A DNA stretch of 64,000 nucleotides from Puffinus mauretanicus (GCA_023333565.1 JAJKFH010001865.1:806001-870000); one strand, 5' to 3'; shown: positions 1 to 12,092, numbered from the stretch's first letter. Notes: generated from the sequence alone by a model not told the origin. Numbers and translations are program-made.

Positions 1-2406
1 AACAGTTGAGGAGGTTCCTGGAGTGTGTGGAAGATAACTTCTTGACGCAGCTGGTAAGCGAGCCCACTAGGGGAGGTGCCTCGCTTGACCTGCTGTTCAC
101 GAACAGAGAAGGACTGGTGAGAGATGTGGTGGTTGGAGGCCGGCTTGGGCTTAGCGACCATGAAATGATAGAATACTCAATACTTAGTGAAGTAAAGAGG
201 GAGGCCAGCAAAACCGCTACCATGGACTTCCAGAGGGCGGACTTTGGCCTGCTCAGGACATTGGTCAAGAGGGTCCCTTGGGAGACAGTCCTGAAGGGCA
301 AAGGAGTCCAGGAAGGCTGGACGTTCTTCAAGAAGGAAGTCTTAAAGGCGCAGGAGCCGGCTGTCCCCATGTGCCGAAAGAAGAATGGACGGGGAAGACG
401 AACGGCCTGGCTGAACAGGGAGCTCTGGCTGGGACTCAGGAAAAAAAGGAGAGTTTATCACCTTTGGAAGAAGGGGCAGGCAACTCAAGAAGAATACAGG
501 GATCTCGTTAGGTCATGCAGAGAGGAAATTAGAAAGGCAAAAGCCCAGCTAGAACTCAACCTAGCCATTGTCATGAGAGACAACAAAAAATGCTTTTATA
601 AGTATGTTAATTACAAAAAAGGAGAGCCAAGGAGAATCTCCATCCTCTATTGGATGCGGGGGGGAACGTTGCCACCAAGGACGAGGATAAGGCTGAGGTA
701 CTTAATGCCTTCTTTGCCTCAGTCTTTAATAGTCAGAGCAGTTATCCCCAGGGTACTCAGCCCCCTGAGCTGGAAGACAGGGACGGCGAGCAGGATAAAC
801 TCCCCATAATCCAAGAGGAAGAAGTTAACGACCTGCTACGCCACCTGGACGTTCACAAGTTCTATGGGGCCAGATGGGATCCACCCGAGGGTACTGAGGG
901 AGCTGGCGGAGGAGCTTGCCAAGCCACTCTCCATCACTTATCAGCAGTCCTGGTTAACTGGGGAGGTCCCGGACGACTGGAGGCTTGCCAATGTGACGCC
1001 CATCTAGAAGAAGGACCGGAAGAAGGATCCGGGGAACTACAGGCCGGTCAGCCTGACCTCAGTGCCGGGGAAGATCATGGAGCGGTTCGTTTTGAGGGTG
1101 CTCATGAGCCATGTCCGGGACAACCGGGGGATCAGGCCCAGTCAGCACGGGTTCATGGAAGGCAGGTCCTGCTTGACCAACCGGATCTCCTTCTATGACC
1201 AGGTGACCCGCCTCGTGGATGAGGGAAAGGCTGTGGATGTGGTCTACCTGGACTTCAGTAAAGCCTTTGTCACTGTCTCCCACAGCGTTCTCTTAGAGAA
1301 GCTGACGGCTCACGGCCTAGACAGGTACACTCTTCACTGGGTAAAAAACTGGCTGGACGGCCGGGCCCAGAGAGTTGTGGTCAACGGAGTTAAATCCAGT
1401 TGGCGGCCAGTCACGAGAGGTGTTCCCCAGGGCTCAGTACTGGGGCCGGTCCTATTCCGTGTCTTTATCAATGATCTGGACGAGGGGATCGAGTGCTCCC
1501 TCAGTAAGTTTGCAGACGACACCAAGCTGGGTGGGAGTGTAGATCTGCTGGATAGTAGGAAGGCTCTGCAGAGGGACCTGGACAGGCTGGATCGATGGGC
1601 CGAGGCCAATTGTATGAGGTTCAACAAGGCCAAGTGCCGGGTCCTGCACCTGGACCACAACAACCCCAGGCAACGCTTCAGGCTTGGGGAAGAGTGGCTG
1701 GAAAGCTGCCCAGAGGAAAAGGACCTGGGGGTGCTGGTTGACAGCCGGCTGAACATGAGCCGGCAGTGTGCCCAGGTGGCCAAGAAGGCCAACGGCATCC
1801 TGGCCTGTATTAGAAATAGTGTGGCCAGCAGGAGTAGGGAGATGATCATGCCCCTGTACTCGGCACTGGTGAGGCCGCACCTCCTCGAATACTGTGTTCA
1901 GTTTTGGGCCCCTCGCTACAAGAAGGACATGGAGGTGCTGGAGTGTGTCCAGAGAAGGGCAACGAAGCTGGTGAACAGCCTGGAGCACAAGTCTTATGAG
2001 GAGCAGCTGAGGGAACTGGGGTTGTTTAGCCTGGAGAAGAGGAGGCTGAGGGGAGACCTCATCGCGCTCTACAACTACCTGAAAGGAGGTTGTAGCGAGA
2101 TGGGTGTTGGTCTCTTCTCCCAAGTAACTAGCGATAGGACGAGAGGAAATGGCCTCAAGTTGCGCCAAGGGAAGTTTAGATTGGACATCAGGAGAAATTT
2201 CTTTACTGAAAGATTGGTCAGGCCTTGGAACAGGCTGCGCAGGGAAGTGGTAGAGTCACCATCCCTGGAAGTATTTAAAAGACGTGTAGATGAGGCGTTT
2301 AGGGACATGGTGTAGTGGGTATGGTGGCGTTGGGTTGATGGTTGGACTCGATGATCTTAGAGGTCTTTTCCAACCTTAATGATTCTATGATTCTATGATT
2401 CTATGA
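1..2406 (+). mobile_element. CR1 non-LTR retrotransposon, 3' part (cut by window start)
   Basis: Avian CR1 LINE in the + orientation. The left end runs off the window, so the full length is unknown. It contains the end of the ORF2 endonuclease, the linker, the reverse transcriptase and the short 3' UTR. It ends in three perfect copies of the CR1 3' octamer attctatg (2382-2405), followed by A-rich flank. The 3' UTR shares a line ending in 'gatgatcttagaggtcttttcc' type sequence with the copies near 11.1 kb and 31.9 kb. The coding region has a few lesions only (see the separate entry), so this is a fairly young copy. Confidence 0.95.
6..2315 (+). pseudogene. CR1 ORF2 remnant: endonuclease tail and reverse transcriptase
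   Basis: ORF2 of CR1 encodes an APE-type endonuclease joined to a reverse transcriptase that copies the element's RNA at a nicked target. Bases 6 to about 645 give the end of the endonuclease, including the SDH motif (bases about 159-167), and a basic linker. A frameshift near 645 moves the reading to a second frame (open from 650), and another near 880 moves it back. In the restored frame a TAG stop occurs at 1005-1007, where the copy at 9.86 kb has a TAC tyrosine codon. From 1062 a 417-codon open frame covers most of the reverse transcriptase: catalytic motif A with D at residue 64 of this frame (the second conserved D of this motif is V at residue 70), motif B PQGSVLGP at 122-129, and the FADD catalytic motif at 150-153 (bases 1509-1520). 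It ends with TAG at 2313-2315. The element cannot make full ORF2 but the catalytic core is unbroken. Confidence 0.9.
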
Positions 2407-5400
2407 AAAAGAAAAAAAATGCATTCAAAAGCAAGCATGTGTCTCCTCTGTCCATATTATCCACAACATTGCACAGTTATATTTTTTGTATGCCTCCCCC
2501 TGCAACACAAGGTAATCAAAGGCGTTTCTCTTTAATCAGCACATAAATCCATTTAGACACAAGTGTTTGATTAAACGAACACTGCAATTCAAAGACACAA
2601 TTCAACAGGGAAACTCTGACATCTGTAATAAAAATCTGCCTTGGCAAAGAAGCAAGAGTGTAGTGGAGGGGGAAGAAAACTGGTATTATCAGTAACCACT
2701 CCTGATGTAGTAATTTAGTTGTTCTCATTTACTGCAGCACAGAAAAATTCCCCAGCTTTCCAGATCTGCATAAGAACTAATGTGTGAATCGTCTTTTCTG
2801 GCTGAATCTTCCAGAGTTAATCCATGCAGTCTCCCACTAACAATACTGTGACTTTGTCCTATAAAGTAATTAATAATCAATCCCAAGAAGGGCGGGAGGT
2901 AGTTTACTCGCAGTAGGAATGCTTAAGTACCTGAAAGCTTAAAAAACATATTTCACACATTAAGCGCTACATACGTGCACCTCAATTCGTGACAGAAGAA
3001 AGTTATTGCACCTCACTATCAGTTGCAATCCAGCCTCGCCACTGTTCATAAATGCTACCAAATTGCTCAAGAAACAGAGACCAGCTAAGTCAAAATAAGA
3101 AATTTAATGTAAAATTGATGTGCAAGTGTTCATGAAAGTAACAATGTCAAAAGCCTAAAATTGTCACATATTTGCAAATTAGTACACTGGGGAACCGCAA
3201 TTTTTGTAAAAGCAGACATTAACATAACATGAAAAAAAATCCCTCAGAAATTGACCTTTAAAGGTCTATAAAGAACTATTTTTTTAGACAGACGGATAAC
3301 AAGAAAAAAAATCCACTCGATTAGAAACATCTAGAATATTTGTAAAGTGAATATTAATATAATTTGGTAACCTTTATCTAAAGCAGAGGTTTAGGGAATA
3401 ACCAGAGTAATAATTAATCTTTTCTTAATAATTAAAATGAAATGTGTAAAACTGACTATAGTGGTAGAAGTAGTCAAAAGAAAGATTTCTTTCACATAAA
3501 GGGCCCATTGCAAACACTGTTCTTGTGAACTAGCCTTTTTCCTGCACTTGAGGAGGAAAAAAAGAAGCTACTCAGAATTGCTATACAAAGAGAATTCCCC
3601 TGAGAAAAGCCAAAGGACTCATCCCAGCATGTGGCCGTTATGAACTGTACCTGTAAAGTATCTCTTTTGCTATATCATATTAAAACATTGCCAGCTGGTT
3701 TGGAAAACATGTTTTTAAAATACTGTGAGATGGTAGGTGATTCCTAGATGTTACTGCTACAGAGCAATAATTTGCTAGTTCCGTATACTGCATAAGTGGT
3801 TGCTCTTGGAGAAATGCCCATTATGAACAGTGCCCGCAGGGCACTCTGACACTAGATCTGTGTCGAGTGGGATGCATCCAGGCTCTCATTTCTATTGAAA
3901 TCAGTGGCTAAATACCTCTGAATATGGTGTTTATGGTTAATATCACTGATTGGAGCAATAGCTAGTAATTAAGCTGTGTTGCGATGGCCATGCATTCTGG
4001 CACCCTGCACAATACAGGACATAGACATGCTATGCATTGAACGTTGTTTCAAGTCTAGTATTTGTGCTTGAACAAGAATTTTTGTTTTAGAACAGCATCT
4101 TGATTTAAATTATCACTACTTTATCCTTCACACATTGTCCCTGTTGTTAACTATAAAAAAATGACAATCTGAATACATCCATCTTCAACATCGGGCCTTT
4201 GTATTTCAGTCAGGTGTTTAAAACGCTCTATTTTGAAGCCACTATTTGGGTTTCTCTAAGCTATATTCAGATCACCCCTGAACTCTCTCTCTTGTAGTCT
4301 GAATAAATGAACTAGAATAGGGTGTTACATTGTGCTGTAGGCTCAACTCTTTGTAAGTAGCCTAAAGTTAAAAAATATTTTGCACATACCTTTAGAAATT
4401 GCATATTTTGGCAAATACTTGATACATGGGACAGTTTGGTAAGTGATGCCTATTTGTAGCACTGTGTGCCAAATTTTCAAACAATCATATTTGCAAAATA
4501 TGGGTTTTCAGGCTTCTTGAGCAAGCTGCTAGTGGGTGTCTAATCCAGGGACAGCAAGTGTTCTGAATGTGCAACTGATTTTATGCAAGAACCTAATTGT
4601 TCCTAGTGGATAGTCTGCAGGTGTGACAAGAGACATCTCCCTGTTTTTCAGTTTAGTAGTGGTGATGCCTTAGAGTTTGCATGCGGCAGTTTTTATTAAA
4701 AATTCCATAAAGCACGGACAGCTTATGAAAACTTTTGTATTTATTCAATATTCTGCATACACAATCATGCCCTTTGCAATGCTGCTTTTACACAGTAGAG
4801 AGGTTTATAAATAGAAAAGAAAATGTGCATATTCTACAGGAATCTTTTCTTTAAGACACTCTCCATTTTGTTAGCATAATGACTGTCTATTTCACTTCTT
4901 TTTTTTTGAGCTCTTTCTTGCTGAGCATCCTGTACTTCCTCATCTAGCACAGACCCCTCTTAGTGGGAAAATAACATAACTCCTTCGACTCCAGTTGTTA
5001 GCAAGGCTCCAGTACCACAATTACACACAGATGTATTTATAGCTATGCATAAGAATTTGCAGGAACATGAATCTCTCACAGATGGCAAAATGCAGTCACT
5101 CTCCTTTTTGCCATATCATTATCCTAAACGATGATAATTAAAATTAGTTCAAAGTTCAGATTTAAACATAATTTTGATTAATTATGGACTGTTCATTATT
5201 GCCATATTTTGAAATTTCTCTCATTAGCCTTCTATTCCATAAGCAAATTAGTATGACTGCTTTGTCATTAATAACTCTAAATAGAAGTAATTTTCATAAT
5301 CTGTACACTGGATGTGTCAAACTGTACAAATCTTTTTTTTTTATTTCTCTTTCGGAACTATTCCATCTTTCGGGCTTAATGTAAATATGTACCTTCTTTC

Positions 5401-7763
5401 AGAATAAAAAGCAAGCTATTTTGAGCTCTGCTGAGAGCAAATATAGCTCTTTAGCAGCCCTGAACTATAACGAGATAAGATGAAAAGTTAAAGCACACAT
5501 AGCTTGCTGAAGAAAAACATTTTCTGATTAAAATGGTGAAGGAGGTAGCGTTCTTTAACTATAATATAAAATATCAAAGATCAAGCATTACAGTCAAAGT
5601 GCAGGAATTCTGTGTTAGCTCTCCAGTTCAATGTGATCATTATAGATGTTTTCATTCTTCTGCTTCTTGGAAGTATTTCAAACTGTTTCAACTTTAGCTA
5701 TTGCATGTAATAATCCTGGTGGGAAAAATCTTTTTTTTAACTGTTTTTTTTTTAAAGTGTTCGATTCTCTAAGAACTTTAAGATCACAGCCGACCTGTGC
5801 CAATGTTTCCCTAGCTAGATCATGTCTATGGTGGACCCATCTCGCAGACACATTCTGTGATCACACTGCCTACAAATTGTATCTCAATGAATGAACAGTG
5901 GAGAAAACCCCAAGTGCTTATGTTCCCTTAGGGTGATTCGGTTGCACTGCCCATTGCTGGAAAAGAGAGGGAGGCTGAGAACAGCCTGGTCTCCCCTCTG
6001 GCCCATTTATTCAACTTGGTGGCTGAAAACACAGAGAGTCTGAGAAGAAAAGGACTGCAGCGGTAATGGTGTCCTGCTGAGAAAATATGAAGTTCTCATC
6101 TCTTCTTCTATTACATATCAGTGGTAAGCCAGTCAAAATATAACAGAAGTGAAAAAGTCAAACTCTTTATGATCAGGAACTGTCCCAGCTGTGGGTGCAG
6201 GAAGCCTTTACATCTTGTCTCTTAGAGAATGGGTATGACAGATTGTCCCGTGGAGCAAGGTGTCTTCAAAACCTGGGTTCGTGATTCATAGAAAGTTCAG
6301 GAAGGTTGGAGTAAAAAAAAAAAAAACGAAAGAAACTCCCTCTCCAGAATCGTTGTTTCTGGAAATACCGTGAGGTATCAGCATATACGGAATTTGGCTG
6401 GAGCAGGTTTCAGGACAGGTCTGTCAGGGCAGTTTCTATTTCTAACTCTGTCTTGCAGGCTGCCTAGGGCCCCAACAGGCAACTTTTAACAGGAATTCTG
6501 CAGGCTGTCGTGGCCCTATTCAATAGCGACTTTGTTCAAAAATCATTCTTTGAGACCTTCTCACCAACCACAGTGATCTTTCCTGTTACAGGATCTTCAT
6601 TTTACTGTAGTTTATAAATAGTTAAACATCTGTAATGATCTGGGAAATTTTTCCATTTGCCACCTATAAATTGCTTAGTATTGACAACTCATTATATGTA
6701 ACAGCCAGATTAAAAATCAAGAATCCCCACATTTCCAATGTTTGCTTTCTTCGTGGCTTTTTAATTACATTTAGAATGCTGTTCCAAGGGCTACTGAGAG
6801 ACCATAAACAACAATATTCATTTAACCTTGACAATCTTGCATTTAAATGGAAGCAACCCCTTGGGCAACAAAATACACCAACACCACCAAATCACATCAA
6901 AGAAAAGTGCCTGCTAGTTATAAGACTACAAGGTAAGAAGGTGAATCCCTTGACAAAAGATGCAGAAAACTACACAGCAAGGAGGTAATTTGGCAAAAGG
7001 AGTTAAAGCCAAAAGCAATCAGCTTTTTGCAGGAGAGGGAGAGTTAGAGATGCAAAAAAGAAACCGTGCACAGAGATATAAAGATCCTGCACTCCATAAC
7101 TGAGTGTGAGAGAAGTTCAAACACCTCTTGGTAGGGAGAAGAGGCCAGAGCACATTGCCCACATTTTTGAATGTCTAGTGTAGATGTGTGCATTGTCTTT
7201 CGTACCATCAATCTACAGACAAGTATATTTGGATTAGAAACCATTTATAGGCTCTATATTTGTTTAAGCTTCAGTTTTATTTATTCCTGGAGGTTTAAAT
7301 AGTACAAAATTCCTGGAGGCCTAAGCAGCTCAAAAATTTGAAACCCTTGGAAAGGTTATGCTGAAGTTAGAGAAGAAGATATTCCTGGGCAGAAATCCCA
7401 AATCAGAAGAAGGGTCCAGCCCCTTAGGTCTCAGGGAAAAAAAACCAGACCTTGATGCATGGGACAGAGACAAAAAAGCTCATTGTTCAGTAGAGGAACA
7501 GAATTGACCTGATCCATGACATCATCCAATAGGAAAAGCATGGCTATATGTTTCAATATGCCATTATCGCTGTCTTTCTTCCCCACAAAAACCCAACTTG
7601 TCCTTCATAAAACGAAAATAGGAGCCATATTCCAAACAATAAAAGCAGGATGTCCTTCCCACAGAAAAAAGTCCCACGGGTCTAAACCTAAGGAACTCAT
7701 TGCAAAAGGATGCTCTGAAGGCTAAAAGTTTACATGAGCACAAAGGGAGGCCAGACAACCACA
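2407..7763. other. AT-rich intergenic DNA, no gene recognised
   Basis: Both strands show only short open frames (largest about 117 codons at 6635-6988) without recognisable domains. There are several poly(A) and poly(T) runs, for example near 5334, 5745 and 6313. I see no RNA gene and no recognisable transposon. Confidence 0.6.
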
Positions 7764-7863
7764 TTTTAAAAAAAACTTCTGATTCTCTCCCCCACCCTGC
7801 CGGGGGAGGAGTGAGCAAGTGGTTGTGTGGTGCTTAGTTGCCCGCTGGGGTTAAACCACCACA
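7764..7863 (+). mobile_element. Inverted 3' end of an avian ERV LTR
   Basis: This piece matches the 3' terminal part of the same LTR type seen at 49925-50519, but in the opposite orientation to the adjoining LTR body at 7864-8272. It ends in the terminal ...accacca CA at 7863. The left edge is approximate because similarity fades into an A-rich run. It most likely broke off and inverted from the neighbouring LTR. A second truncated insertion is the alternative. Confidence 0.7.
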
Positions 7864-8272
7864 GTCCTTTTTGGCAGGGAGGTGTTCAGCCATCTCCAGG
7901 AAAGCAGGGCTCCATCACGCCTAACGGTTACTTGGGAAGACAAAACGCCATAACTCCGAACGTCCCCCCCTTCCTTCTCCTTCCCCCAGATTTATATGAT
8001 GAGCATGACATCATATGGTATGGAATATCCCTTTGGTCAGTTGGGGTCAGCTGTCCCAGCTGCGTCCCCTCCCAACTCCTTGTGCATCCCCAGCTTGTTC
8101 ACTGGTGGGGTGGGGTGAGGAGCAGAAAAGGCCTTGACTCTGTGTAAGCACTGCTCAACAGTGACTGAACCATCCCTGTGTTATCAACACTGTTTCCAGC
8201 ACAAATCCAAAACATAGCCCCATACTAGCTACTGTGAAGAAAATTAACTCTATCCCAGCCAAAACCAGCACA
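7864..8272 (-). mobile_element. Avian ERV LTR body (5' and middle parts), minus strand
   Basis: Read on the minus strand it starts with TGTGCTGGTTTTGGCTGGG at 8272 and runs through the U3 region. It includes a CRE-like TGATGTCA and a TATA-like CATATAAAT (around 7990-8012), as expected for a retroviral promoter. It is closely similar to the LTR at 49925-50519 along this whole stretch. The R/U5 part, with the ATTAAA signal, is missing, and the terminal piece lies inverted at 7764-7863. There are no internal retroviral genes. I could not find a target-site duplication. Non-functional fragment. Confidence 0.85.
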
Positions 8273-9663
8273 ATCGTCATCCTCCCGACTCTCTCTGCAG
8301 TGCTCCCTGCTGTAGCCTTCGGCGGCAAAGCAGCCAAATAAGCTCCAGAAAGAAGTGCTGTTGCGGTGGCTCTGCCCTGGGACCTGGCAGCGGGGGGAGC
8401 CGATACTGAAGTCCGTACCGTCTCATGCAAGCGATCTGTAAGTGAGCAGCAGCAGGTTACGGTGAAGTGGTCTCAGGGTTCAGCTGCCCGTGCAAACCCG
8501 GTTTCCAGCACAGCTCTGTGCAGCTTTTGTTGTTCACAGCGGCTGAGCTAATACTGATACCTAGTCTAAAACTAGCTGTGAGGAGCTTTTATCTTAGTGT
8601 AAATAGGCCCTTTTCAGCTTCTCCATGACCCAATTACCCATTGGCTGAGGCAACTAGAAAAAACGAGTTAAGACTGTTTTATACCTCAAGGATACTGTGC
8701 AGGTAAACATATTGAAGATGATGGTGTGTGTGCTCAGACACTGGAGCAACAGAAACTAAGCTAATGTCTTCTTCGTTTGCTTTCCATTGTCTTCTTACAC
8801 TACCTACTTATCTTGATGAAGCTTCGTGCTGCAAATCTATTCATTTATATACCTTCATTACTGGATTTGTTTTGGTATGTGAATATATTACTGAAAGAAC
8901 AGTGAGTACCAAACAGTAAAAGTCAAGCTTCCACAAGCTCCACTGCCCCCACCTCCTACCAAGACAAGTACCCTCTGGCTTTGGAATTAAATTAAGATTT
9001 TTAAAAAGGAGGAAAAAACAGAGTCTTCCCGTTTTCTTTTTACTGAGCCCAAATGCCACTTGTTGAAGATTAGTATGAGTACAAAAAATTCAATTTACTG
9101 ATACAAACATGCTCAAATTTTTGCTCCAATTCTCAATACCCATGCATGGCTGAGAATGACAAATGAACAATATAAGAGCCTTTTCAATTATACATAACAG
9201 GTAACCAAACACTGTTTATGGGAAATGTGTTTAGGTGGAATAATAGGCAGGCAGATACAAACTAGATTGAGAACAAAATGAAAGTCTGTTTTTGTTGATT
9301 TTCTGTCACACTAAACTAATGAATATTTAATAAAAGCATGTTATAGACTAATTAATAGTCAAAAGAAAAAAAAACTACAAATGCCTGAAGAAATGTTCTT
9401 TTCCTTCAGTTTCTATCATGAGCCTAAAACAAAAGCTGAATATTAATGTCTTGAAAGATAAAATGCAATAGACAAAGCTGTTATATTGGTTATCTCTATT
9501 CTTTGCATGTCAGAAATGATAAGTATGTTATTTTAGACAGTAATGATTTCACACTAAACAGAATATGAAAAGTATACAAACAGCACTTTAAAAAAACACC
9601 TGATTCCTAAAGCTAGAAATGAAATGTAAGAACAAAAAGATGTCAATTAAAAAAAATCCCCAC
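8273..9663. other. Intergenic DNA with a GC-rich first part
   Basis: Bases 8273 to about 8550 are distinctly richer in GC and CpG than the surroundings and directly abut the LTR start. I do not recognise their origin. The rest is AT-rich, with no gene, RNA or named repeat seen. Confidence 0.5.
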
Positions 9664-11228
9664 AATCTAAGGGGAAATGGTTAGTGACCTGCTACACCAC
9701 TTAGACACACACAAGTCTATGGGGCCGGATGGGATCCACTCAAGGGTCCTGAGGCAGCTGGCAGAAGTGCTCACCAAGCCACTTTCAATCCTTTATCAGC
9801 AGTCCTGGCTAACCGGGGAGGTCCCAGTTGACTGGAGGTTAGCAAATGTGATGCCCATCTACAAGAAGGGCCGGACGGAGGATGCAGGGAACTACAGGCC
9901 TGTCAGTCTGACCTTGGTGCCGGGGAAGGTTATGGAGCAGATCGTCTTGAGCACCATCACGCGGCACGTACAGGACAACCAGGTGATCAGGTCCAGTCAG
10001 CATGGGTTTATGAAAGGCAGGTCCTGCTTGACTAACCTGATCCCCTTCTATGACAACGTGACCCGCTTCATGGATGAGGGAAAGTCTGTGGATGTTGTCT
10101 ACCTAGGCTTTAGTAAAGCCTTTGACACCATTTCCCACAGCATTCTCCTGGAGAAACTGGCTGCTCGTGGCTTGGATGGGCATATTCTTCGCTGGGTAAA
10201 AAACTGGCTGGATGGCTGGGCCCAAAGAGTTGTGGTGAATGGACTTAAATCCAGCTGGCAGCCGGTCACAAGTGGTGTTCCCCAGGGCTCAGTACTGGGG
10301 CCAGTTCTGTTTAGTATCTTTATCCCTGGAAGAGGAGGTTGAGTGCACCCTCACTCAGATTGCAGACGACATCAACTTGGGCGGGAGTGTTGATCTGCTC
10401 GAGGGTAGGAAGGCTCTGCAGAGGGACCTGGACAGGCTGGATCGATGGGCCAAGGCCAATTGTATGAGGTTCAACAAGGCCAAGTGCCGGGTCCTGCACT
10501 TGGACCACAACAACCCCAGGCAACGTTACAGGCTTGGGGAAGAGTGGCTGGAAAGCTGCCCAGCAGAAAAGGACCTGGGGGTGCTGATTGACAGCCAGCT
10601 GAATATGAGCCAGCAGTGTGCCCAGGTGGCCAAGAAGGCCAACGGTATCCTGGCCTGTATCAGAAATAGTGTGGCCAGCAGAAGTAGGGAAATGATTGTC
10701 TCCCTGTACTTGGCACTGGTGAGGCTGCACCTCGAATACTGTGTTCAGTTTTGGGCCCCTCACTACAAGAAAGACATTGAGGTCCAAAGAAGGGCAACGA
10801 AGCTGGTGAGGGGTCTAGAGCACAAGTCCTGTGAGGAGCAGCTGAGGGAACTGGGGTTGTTTAGCCTGAAGAAAAGGAGGCTGAGGGGAGACCTTATTGC
10901 TGCAAGGAGGTTGTAGCAAGGTGGCTGTCGGTCTCTTTTTCCCAAGTAACAAGTGATAGGACGAGAGGAAATGGCCTCAAGTTGCGCCAGGGGAGGTTTA
11001 GATTGGATATTAGGAAAAATTTCTTCACTGAAAGAGTTGTCAAGCGCTGGAACAGGCTGGCCAGGGAAGCAATTGAGTCACCATCCCTGGAGGTATTTAA
11101 AAGATGTGTAGATGTGGCACTTAGGGACATGGTTTAGTGGTGGACTTGGCAGTGTTAGGTTTACGGTTGGACTCGATGATCTTAAAGGTTTTTTCCAACC
11201 TAAATGATTCTATGATTCTAAGATTCTA
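9664..11228 (+). mobile_element. CR1 non-LTR retrotransposon, 5'-truncated
   Basis: CR1 copy in the + orientation, truncated at the 5' end in the region just before the reverse transcriptase (junction near 9664, approximate). Truncation at the 5' end is usual for LINE insertion by target-primed reverse transcription. The 3' end shows degraded octamers: attctatg at 11207-11214, then attctaag and a partial copy. More indels than the copies at 1-2406 and 31.3 kb suggest an older insertion. Confidence 0.95.
9677..11136 (+). pseudogene. CR1 reverse transcriptase remnant, inactivated
   Basis: The frame from 9677 to 10342 encodes the N-terminal half of the CR1 reverse transcriptase, including PQGSVLGP. 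The catalytic aspartate of motif A (LDFSKAFD in the copy at 1.2 kb) is a glycine here (GGC at 10106-10108). Near 10320-10330 a small deletion shifts the frame and removes the residues before the second catalytic motif. That motif reads IADDI (10359-10373) instead of FADDT. The second frame ends at TAG 10914-10916, where another indel removes about 20 bases found in the other copies, and the C-terminal tail continues in a third frame to the TAG near 11134. This protein cannot be active. Confidence 0.9.
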
Positions 11229-11596
11229 AAAGTCCAAGTTGAAAAAAGAGACCCAACAGATATCAATGCAGTTAGAGACTAACCAGATAAATTGTTCTTA
11301 AAAATCCATTTGGACAATGTTTTTGTTTTTATCAGGTAATGATATGTAATGGTCACCAGAAAAAGTAAATGAACACATTTCAGCAGTAACAGAATCTTCA
11401 CCTGTCTGTCGTTTGGGGTTTAAATGATATAAAAATTGCATGGGCTGTCTTTGACATCCCAGTGAACCCTTCTCTATTTATGCAGTCACTGCATTAGAGG
11501 TGTTTTAAGAGATTCATGCTTTAAATTGCGGTATTCCTTTCTCTAATATTGTCCCTTCCATTCAGTTTAACTCTATTGTCAATGCTTCCAGTATAA
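11229..11596. other. Short AT-rich spacer between CR1 and solo LTR
   Basis: AT-rich, no open frame of note and no recognisable repeat. Confidence 0.5.
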
Positions 11597-11600
11597 AGAT

Positions 11601-12088
11601 TGTCATGGTTTAACCTGGCAGGCAGCCAAATACCATGCAGCCGCTCACTCACTCCCCCCACCCCCAGCAGGACGGGGAGAGAATCGGAAGGGTAAGAGGG
11701 AGAAAAACTCGTGGGTTGAGATAAAGACAGTTTAATAGAACAGGAAAAAAAAGGGAAAATAATAATGATAATGATAAAATATACAAAATGAGTGATGCAC
11801 AATGCAATTGCTCACCACCCGCGCTGACCGATAACCAAGTAGCGATCGGTACTTCCTGGATCACGCCTACCATTCATATACTGAGCATGGCGTCACATGG
11901 TATGGAATACCCCATTAGCCAGCTGGGCTGGCTGTCCTGATTATGTTCCCTCCCATCTTGTGTACCTAGCTCAGTCAGTAGGCACGGGAGCTGTCCTTGG
12001 ACTAGGAGGGCACTTAGCAACAACTGAAAACATCAGTTTTCACAGCACTAGGAAGAAATTTAACCCTATCCCAGCCAAAACCAGGACA
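11601..12088 (-). mobile_element. Solo LTR of an avian endogenous retrovirus
   Basis: A 488-bp element with TG...CA ends. It is flanked by agat at 11597-11600 and 12089-12092. If the terminal A is counted with the flank, the duplication is 5 bp (aagat). On the minus strand it starts TGTCCTGGTTTTGGCTGGG, carries a CRE-like GTGACGCC and TATATGAATG near 11870-11896, and has an ATTAAA signal at 11731-11736. It is related to the 49925-50519 LTR but shorter and clearly a different subfamily. No internal genes remain, so it is the product of LTR-LTR recombination. Confidence 0.85.
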
Positions 12089-12092
12089 AGAT

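Noticed and set aside
1452..2168. 238-codon open frame on the minus strand
   Set aside because: Antisense of the CR1 reverse transcriptase; the same shadow frame recurs at 10320-10787 and 31271-31729 behind the other CR1 copies.
2382..2405. Octamer repeats as a CRISPR array or independent microsatellite
   Set aside because: They are the standard 3' terminus of CR1 elements and recur at the ends of the other two copies.
7827..8147. 106-codon frame on the + strand
   Set aside because: Chance frame across the inverted LTR end and the LTR body; no protein similarity recognised.
8155..8430. 91-codon frame on the minus strand
   Set aside because: It lies mainly in the ERV LTR and runs into flanking DNA; no domain.
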